A stretch of DNA of 27,830 nt from Priapulus caudatus (Eukaryota > Priapulida > Priapulimorpha > Priapulimorphida > Priapulidae): positions 423,669 through 451,498 of the forward strand of contig NW_014577286.1 in assembly GCF_000485595.1 (NCBI RefSeq), given 5' to 3'. This document shows positions 21,011-27,830 of this stretch, piece by piece. The notes under the pieces were generated by a model. It was not told the origin of the DNA and ran no database searches. It worked only from the letters and a program-made list of their open reading frames with translations. The translations under genes and the position numbers were made by a program. Within the stretch, counting starts at the first letter, position 1; every line of letters begins with the position of its first letter.

Positions 21011-22371
21011 TTAGTAGTCTACGTTTCCTCTCCTGAATCTCCACATTACGCTGGCCGGAAAAGTTGCGAGCCTTGCCGATAACATGACAATCATTAATGG
21101 AAACAATGTAAATGTTTTTTCCTTTCAATTATTCGCTTTCTTCGTGCTTCGCTGATACATTATACACTTCACACGCGCAAATTACAAACTAAATGTGATT
21201 AATGCAGACGTATAGTTAAGCCATGGGTCACACATAGTGGCACACATATGGAGAAACTCTGCGAAGACTGAGATAACATATAGGGTAAAATCGCATGCAG
21301 TTCAATGAGTTCAGTCAAGTCAGTCAGTTCAGTCAAGGAGTTCTTCTTCTTACCATCTAGTCAATTAGCACCATCTAAGCTACCTCACCACCTCTAGCTC
21401 TAGAACTATAACTTTTTGCTCTGCCACAGTAGCCTTGGCAGAGCGAAGGGCTATAGTTCTAGGCTACATCTAACACCGTTCATCGCTGGTTAACGTCAGT
21501 TTTTCTCCTCGTCCAATTGCCTTCGATAGAACTAGTGATCGTGATTTTAACTGCGCATGTATATCTACGGTGAAGTATACCGTTATGTGTGTTTACATTG
21601 CTGTATAGTTAGAGGCATTTTAAGGTTAGCAATGCGGCTCCGATCTTCGTCGCGTTACCGCACGCATTTATATTTTTAATTTCATAAAAATAGAAACTAC
21701 GTCGTGAAGCCTGTACATTGAACCTCAACGTGATGTAAATTCTAATCGAAGAGAAGCCAGAAGAGTTTGCATACAACGATTTGAAATGAACAGCGGCCGA
21801 CAATACCTAATAGCTGTGTGCAATGCGGGAGAGTTGCGATTGAACGCGCTGAAACAAAATTGGTTACTTTAACCGTATTTTCAACGTTCTACGGTAGTTG
21901 TATCACTTCTTCGTAATCCTAAGAAAATGTTTAGCGATTTCCTACCTTGGCGAAGGTGTGTCTGGCAGTATCCAGCGGACGCGTTGAAATTACATTTGAA
22001 CACAAGATTTCATAATACTTCGCAGCTGAATTCAATATGGAGGCGAGATCATGGACACGGAAAACAGTGCTTGTACATTTCTAGATGGTATGCGGGCATC
22101 ACGTGAGCAAGGAGCTACATATACCTATATATGGTTATGTAGCTTCTTCCACGGTAGGAATCGTTAGTTCCGCTGTCACCGCCAGGGTACGGGGAACAAA
22201 CAAAAACAATGTGTCGTTTATGTATATGTGGGGCGCGACGGGGAGGATTTAAACTAGGAATTAATGTCAAGTAATGTGCATTTTGTAGGTTTAATAAATC
22301 AACATTAAATCGGTTTCTAAAACGTTTTTTCAGAGATTCATATCTCATTATCATTATGTGCGCGCGCGCGT
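21011..22371. repeat. Duplicated segment, copy B
   Basis: Continuation of the sequence interrupted by the MITE, nearly identical to copy A (13131-14494). Hairpin 1 is at 21395-21466 with one base lost in its right foot. Hairpin 2 is at 22100-22155 with its right CACGTG changed to CACGGT. Identity stops within a CG run, after which copy B goes into GT repeats and not into the inverted-repeat arm. Confidence 0.95.
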
Positions 22372-22380
22372 GTGCGTGTA

Positions 22381-22431
<51 letters not shown>

Positions 22432-22649
22432 TGTGCGTGTGCGTGTGGTGTGCGTCGTGTGCGTGTGTGTGTGCGTGTGTGGTGTGTGCGTGTGTGCGTG
22501 TGTGCTGTGTGTACGTGTGTTGCGTCGTGTGCGTGTGGTGTGCCGTGGTGTGTTGTGTTGTGTGTGTGTTGTGTGCGTGTGTGCGCGCGTGTGTGGTGTG
22601 TGTGTGTGTGTGTGTGGTGTGTGTGTGTGTGTGTGGTGCGTGTATGTTG

Positions 22650-22710
<61 letters not shown>
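22361..22710. repeat. Long (GT)n microsatellite after copy B
   Basis: A CG run, then two long uninterrupted GT arrays (about 22386-22430 and 22650-22709) with GTGC/GTCGTG-rich sequence between. Several frames of 130-160 codons on both strands arise only from the repeat. Confidence 0.97.
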
Positions 22711-22712
<2 letters not shown>

Positions 22713-23064
22713 ACGAGTGTTATATACCATCTTACCACTCAATGTCATTTGCATAAGATATAGAGTCCGCGGTGTACGCTATAGTGTAACTAATGCCGAC
22801 TTATGGTATCTATGGTGTCTTATGGTATATGACGTCTTCATCAGGTTCTGTTTCTAACTCTGTAATGCTGGAAGACGCTCCCTAATCGAAAAAAAAACGA
22901 GCAAACGTATATGAGGTTTCACGTGTAGGTAGGGTACTCCGGTAGGAGATCTCGCTAAAAAGATACATATAGCATTATTTACATACTGCATGGTTGCACA
23001 TATTATATGGACGCGCGTGCGTGCGTGTGTGTACATTTGTTTGTTTATTTATTTAGTTAGTCTT

Positions 23065-23126
23065 TTATTCATTCATTCATTCATCTAGCCATCCATCTAT
23101 TCATTCATTCATCCATCCATCCATCA
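23065..23126. repeat. (ATTC)n and (ATCC)n tetranucleotide repeats
   Basis: Runs of ATTC, then ATCC, then ATTC and ATCC again, preceded by TTTG/TTTA tetranucleotides. The pattern suggests point-mutation spread within one array. Confidence 0.9.
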
Positions 23127-24349
23127 ATTTATTAATTTTATTGATATATTTCATTAGAATTTTTTGTAGCATTTTCAAATATTTAATTATTAGCATTGTC
23201 GACATACTGTCTCGTGTATGACTAACCTATCCCAGTTTGGCTGCAGCTTGAACGGGAGATCTTCATGAAAACAACAATCGAGTCTAGCGGTGTAATAAGC
23301 TGACTGGTAATCACCAGTATGCACTGGTTTATCAGACCATACGTCAAATGGATCTAACGAGTCGCGCGCGTTATCCTGCTTCTATAAGCTTCGTTTATGA
23401 CAAGAAAAGCTCTTGATTAATATGAATGTATCATTCTATAATTGTCTCATTCTCTAATATAATTGTATCATTTGTCTTGTAATTGAAATTGCGGGCTACT
23501 GTATATAGTATATAGGGCTAATGTTGCTTTCAATATTAATGGTGGTTACAGCTTGCACTTTGTGATTGTTGAAACACGACTAACGTTTCGTTTTTAGTTT
23601 TTATTTTATTTGTTTGTCTAGTATAGAAACATTGTCAAAAAAAATTAACCAAAATCTCGTTTATATCTTTCCCGATTATTTTGCTCGTGAGACTGTATTA
23701 CCCATTTACCCATGTTTCTCCCATTATAATCTAATTTTGTTGGCTTCTTTTTCTAACCACGGAGCGGATAGCGTCACGGCAAAGATGCTTCTGATCCTAT
23801 TTGGCGTCTTTTGAACGTGTTGCTTACGCGCGAACAGTACAGGCAGCTAGCCGCCTAATGCTGCATGACCCAATTTGTTAGATCTGCATCCGAAAGGTAT
23901 AAAAAAGAAAAACAATGTATAGCGCCAAAAATCCGTAATAGTTTACCGCTAAAAACAGAAAATTTAGAAAACTAGTAAATGTGTAGATAAATCCGTTTCG
24001 GGTTTTCTTTTCAAACGAATCTATATTACTGCCTCCAACGATCAATAAATGCGCGGCGGTGCGGTTGTATCCGGCGAAAGTTGAATTAGTTTCTTAACCA
24101 TATTCTGAGATTTTTCAGCTTATATTATACACTAAACACATTTTCGACACAGCACTTCCTTTGCGATTATAACGTGCTCCATAAATTCAGATAAACGCAC
24201 AGCGTTAATTATATTAAGAATTATTGAAATGCGTATTAAAATTCGCCATGTACAAACGCAATATGGGCTAGCTTAGTGAGATCTACACAGTTTACTTTGC
24301 CAAAAACCATTTCGCAGTTGTACAAAGAGCGGAGAACTTGTTAAAGGGG

Positions 24350-24420
24350 TTTAACTGGTTAACTGTTGTTAACTGGTTAACTTGTTAATTGTTAACTGGT
24401 TAACTTGTTAACTGGTTAAG
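24350..24420. repeat. Tandem GTTAACTG/GTTAACTT repeat
   Basis: About eight GTTAAC cores (a palindrome) separated by TG, TT or TGTT. The array can fold on itself at each core. GTTAAC also resembles half-sites of HNF1/homeodomain factors, but no function is shown. Confidence 0.85.
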
Positions 24421-25062
24421 AACGAGTATGAACAATAACTTCTGTTGACACGGGTTCGTATTTCCAATTGAATCTGAACTCTCCTCAATGATTACATCAT
24501 TCTTATCATGAGACACTGAATAGCCCCGTCTCACGATAACGGATCCATCGCTTCATCTAATCAATGGCTACGTTTTATCCATCCCGTATTCCCGATTTTA
24601 ATCAACTATATAGTCATCTGCGATTTGCCAGAAGATAATGATAATGTGAGAGTATAATTATTACAACGCGCCGTAGTTTCCGGTATCACCTAAGTACGGC
24701 CTAAACTGAAGGGCATATAGGACTGCTACTATGTATTATCGATGAATGTACGCACTATGAACACGGCGTGGATGCCGAGCGTGTCGGGGCAAGAAGCTGT
24801 TAGTGTTACTCCGCCTGCTGCGCTAAATGTGCTGTTTGTTGCGCTGTCTTCGCATGATTACATTCCTAACAGTCTCATTTCGTAGGATTTCGGAGTATTT
24901 TCAAATAGAATGCATACGTCATTCCTCTTTATTAACGCAATGTAACAGAAAGGTTTCTCGGCGAGTATTAAACAAAATGTCGTGGACATAAAACTCAGCA
25001 GTCATTCTTCGCATCGTCGTCATGAGGTCGTTGGCGGGTTTCTGCTTTCGGCGACGTGCTGC

Positions 25063-25092
25063 GTCGCCTAGCAACTGACGTCATTACACGTG
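25063..25092. promoter_or_regulatory. X-box / CRE / E-box cluster
   Basis: GTCGCCTAGCAAC (25063-25075) fits the RFX X-box consensus GTNRCC-N-RGYAAC. It is followed without a gap by the palindromic cAMP response element TGACGTCA (25076-25083) and, four bases on, by the E-box CACGTG (25087-25092). TTGGCGGG (about 25031) resembles an E2F site. Such a compact CpG-containing cluster in AT-rich surroundings looks like a promoter core. Its target gene is not visible. Confidence 0.5.
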
Positions 25093-25287
25093 GAGTAAAC
25101 ACTTCGTCGTCTGCGTGGAGACATTAGCCCGCGCCTCATCGGCAACAGAAAATAATTTGTTTTCTTGCTAGTATCGTTAGTACAGAGTAGGACGGCAGCG
25201 CTGACCACACACAATGCGTTTATACAATTATCTCATATATAGGCTCCACACATAGTCCCAAGCCGCATGAAGATGTGACGACGGAAT

Positions 25288-25333
25288 GGCAGTGCTGTAG
25301 TGGCCGCCACGGCAGCACGGCACTGCCGTGGCA
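25288..25333. other. Nested GC-rich hairpins
   Basis: GTGCTG-GTGGC pairs with GCCAC-CAGCAC, while GCCACGGCAG (25306-25315) also pairs with CTGCCGTGGC (25323-25332). The two folds share a strand and exclude each other. It lies about 30 bp before outer block copy 3. Confidence 0.65.
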
Positions 25334-25362
25334 CTATTTTGAAGAAAAAAAATTCTGCAGGA

Positions 25363-26426
25363 ATATTGGTATAATACAGCGAAGATTTGAGTGTGCCTAC
25401 ATCACACCTTTTCAGCAACGCATTATAGTTTTAATCCTAACGACTATACGGGAGCAGGGAGAAATGAACGAGGGAGAAGAGGATGGGCACATGACGTGGG
25501 TTCCAGTAATTAACAGGAGCGTAATTTAACTCTGATTAAGTACGGCAAATTAACAGGTGTCAACGGGAATTGACAAAAACGGTGACATGGGGTTGGGACG
25601 TGGAGACACGAAGCGAATGGCAAGACAGAGGAGAGGACATGCCGATAGGAGGAAAGGAAGGACAGGAAGGACAAGGAGGACAGGCGGAAGAGGAAGCTTA
25701 CCTGTGCTGGCACTACCAGCGTTGAATTGAAAAGTTCTGCCGTTATTGCGGTGGAACACCCACAACCTGTGCGCATCACTACACGGCCCTCACCTGGCTC
25801 AGGTAAGTGTTTCAATCAGTCGGCCTGTGCGCGCCTGGCTACATATCCGCTGCTGCTCTGCAAGCGCGCGAGCGCCGAGCACCACGATGACTATATCGAT
25901 GTGCAGGATATCGCCTGTGTGTGTGTTTCGCGTGTGCGTTCTTACTTTGCTCGTCTGCCGCTGCGAAGTGAGCGCCGGGAGCGGCATACGCACTGCGCTT
26001 GTGACGCGTTGCGGCGGCGGCGGTAGCGGAGGAGGCGGCGGTGATGACGGCAGCGGTGCAGTCAGCCGAGCCGTGGCGCCATCGTGCGGCAGTCGTGCTC
26101 GGCTCGCGCTGTTATCGAGATATAGGTGTTTACCAACAGTAGAGGGCGTCCATAGGCAGCAGGCCTGAATAAGCAGCACACAGAAAATAATTAAAAATAC
26201 GTAAACAGTTACTATAAACACGCAGCATGCATTTTATTCATGCAAAATCACTGCACATTAACCGTACAATCTTCACTCGAAACTTTTGCCAGCTCTATGA
26301 TGCGAAATTCCACCATGTTTGTCGGGTACCCCTCAACTCTCAAACGCGGCTGCCGGTCACCATGGCTACGACACCCCACGCATTTGCACAATTTTTCCAC
26401 AAAACCGATTGAAATTTTAATCTTTT
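25363..26426. repeat. Outer block, copy 3
   Basis: Direct repeat of 18322-19372, from ATATTGGTATAATACAGCG to GATTGAAATTTTAATC, differing mainly by single-base indels. The plus-strand donor consensus CTCAG|GTAAGT is kept (GT at 25803). On the minus strand CACAG|GTAAGC is also a good donor, but it is degraded in copies 1 and 2. The minus-strand frame 26221-25799 starts with a hydrophobic run like that of copy 2 (IIFCVLLIQA). No minisatellite or PDE8 exon accompanies this copy. Confidence 0.92.
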
Positions 26427-27575
26427 AGGAGATTATCAATTATAGATATTTATTGTCTTTATTTATAGTTATTTTTTATTTATTTTTTATTACCATAAGT
26501 ATTATTGTATTCTATTAAAGATTTATGATTTTTTTATATTTATTATTTATTAATTTTTAAGTTACTTAGGTTTATTTAAAAGGGTTGATCTGTATATAGT
26601 ATTTTTTCTCTACTTATTCTTTTCTAATTGTATCTGAATTAATTGTTGATTTTTGTCATTATTAAAGGGTATTATATTAGGGTAAGGGATGAAACTTATT
26701 TTTTTTTATTAATTGATTTTTTAAATTTTTGTGAATATTAGTTGGGTTATAGGAGGATTAAATTTTGATTTGCTAGGGATATTAATTTTACTGTATGATT
26801 TTATTTAATTTGTAATTTGATTTTTTATATAGCGATATTGTTTTACAATTATAATTTTATTAGGTTTCTTGTTATTTTTTCTGTTATTCCATTCTATTGT
26901 TTTTATTTCATGTTTATTTTTTTTTTTGTATTTTTTTTGTTTCTTTATTTGTTTTGGTTTATTTTTTGCTTGCTTAATTTTTTATATTTGTTATTTGATT
27001 TTTGTTGTTTTATTTTTTTCTTTTTTATTTTGTTTTTTTTTGTTTTTTTTTTCTATTTTTTTTTGTGTATTAGGATACCCTTACTATTATTTTTTGATTA
27101 TTCCTTATTTACTTAGGTTTAATTTTAATTGTTTATTTTTTTTTTGATTTTTTTAATTATATTGATGTAGGTTTGTGTTTAAGATATTTATTAATATAGC
27201 TGTTTATAAGGTGTTGTTTTTTTTATTTAATTTTTTTTTTATTTTCTTTATGAATTATTTTTTTGAAAAATTATTTATATAAGGATATTATAAGGTTTTT
27301 TGATGGCTAACTATTCGGTTTATTGTATTTTTATATTTATTTATTTATTTAAAATCGTAAGGAAAAGACTTTTAGTTGTTATTTTTAGAAGATTAATACG
27401 ATATGATATTAGGTATGTAATTTATTTTAGGGGATTCTATTGGTTTATATTTAGATTGTTAGATTTATAATTTATACATATTTTTTTTTAGCTAAATGTT
27501 TTTTTTTATTAATTTATTTTAGTTTTTTTTTTAGATTTTTTTTTAAATTTTTATAAGGGTAGTTATTAATAGGTG
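26427..27575. other. T-skewed AT-rich tract of unknown origin
   Basis: Composition changes abruptly after outer block copy 3. In one 60-base line (26881-26940) 43 bases are T, and in another (26461-26520) 35 are. C is rare and A much lower than T. Plus-strand frames of 92-99 codons around 26817-27147 are Phe/Leu/Tyr-rich. They overlap in two frames, as expected from poly-T composition. I recognised no mitochondrial protein or rRNA motif. A decayed nuclear copy of organelle DNA, a foreign sequence or a low-complexity expansion are all possible. Confidence 0.6.
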
Positions 27576-27720
27576 TAGATCTTTCCCCCGCTGAGGGAAT
27601 CCTTTCAACACATACAACCATGTATATAACTCAACCTTTGTCTTGTCATGCACGGAGTATTCTTATTTTAGAATTTTTCCCGGTTATTCCGTTCACTCGT
27701 TAGGAAGAAAGTTTTTGATG
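27576..27720. other. Island of normal base composition
   Basis: About 145 bp with ordinary C and G content (for example CTTTCCCCCGCTGAGGGAATCC, which can form a small CCC/GGG hairpin) interrupts the T-rich tract. The T-rich character partly resumes to the window end. No gene is recognised. Confidence 0.5.
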
Positions 27721-27830
27721 GTAGTAAGTAAAGAGATTATAGATTTGATTTTTGTTTAGATAATTAGGATAATTAATTTTAGAGTGTAGATATTAATAAT
27801 ATATTTTAGTTTTAGACGTTGGAAAGGATG

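Larger units (their letters stand above)
22711..25062. other. Single-copy intergenic or intronic sequence
   Basis: About 2.3 kb, mostly AT-rich, without a recognisable gene. The longest open frame, 66 codons, has no domain. It contains the two short tandem repeats listed separately. In the duplicated-unit layout this stretch occupies the place where the first unit has the PDE8-bearing arm, yet I see no similarity between the two. Confidence 0.5.

Noticed and set aside
26817-27147. Mitochondrial-type hydrophobic protein in the T-rich tract
   Set aside because: Two overlapping frames look equally hydrophobic, as poly-T composition predicts. No conserved motif is present, and stops are frequent just outside.

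Overview
This is a eukaryotic, animal-type genomic window. It has very few genes, is crowded with simple repeats, and contains several large duplicated blocks. Splice-like signals, GT/CA, GA and tetranucleotide microsatellites, a hAT-like and a PIF/Harbinger-like non-autonomous transposon, and one exon of a metazoan gene family all fit an invertebrate, perhaps an arthropod. The species cannot be fixed from the sequence. No bacterial operon, rRNA, tRNA or CRISPR array was recognised. Most long open frames here are artefacts of CA/GT, GA or 30-bp repeats.

The one protein-coding exon I recognise is on the minus strand at 15462-15749. It encodes the N-terminus of a cAMP-specific phosphodiesterase 8 ([11 protein letters not shown]..., ending near EAETQTS). 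It starts just after a good 3' splice site and ends at a 5' splice site in phase 0. A second, frameshifted copy lies on the plus strand at 9951-10233. No PAS, REC-like or catalytic PDE exon was found in the window.

Layout: 1-6811 is single-copy sequence without recognisable genes. From 6812 to about 18895 there is a very large inverted repeat with arms of about 4.4 kb (left 6812-11180, right 14495-18895) around a spacer of about 3.3 kb. Each arm carries, from outside in, a conserved outer block, a 30-bp minisatellite, a CA/GC-rich alternating tract, the PDE8 exon, and an AT-rich inner end. The spacer holds long GA tracts, a GAT fold-back, a 38-bp triple repeat, a hAT fragment and a 1.37-kb segment (copy A). 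Copy A recurs as copy B at 21011-22371, in direct orientation and nearly identical. The outer block recurs a third time at 25363-26426. The order 'copy A then outer block' is therefore repeated as 'copy B then outer block', with unrelated sequence between them in the second unit. Copy B has a complete hAT-like element (20222-20618) beside it and a MITE (20636-21010) inserted at a site that is empty in copy A. This gives a relative order of events.

At 26426 the sequence switches abruptly to a strongly T-skewed tract of about 1.15 kb, of unknown origin. A compact X-box/CRE/E-box cluster at 25063-25092 is the best promoter-like site. The duplicated copies differ largely by single-base insertions and deletions, above all in the left arm, so assembly or long-read error must be weighed against real duplication throughout.
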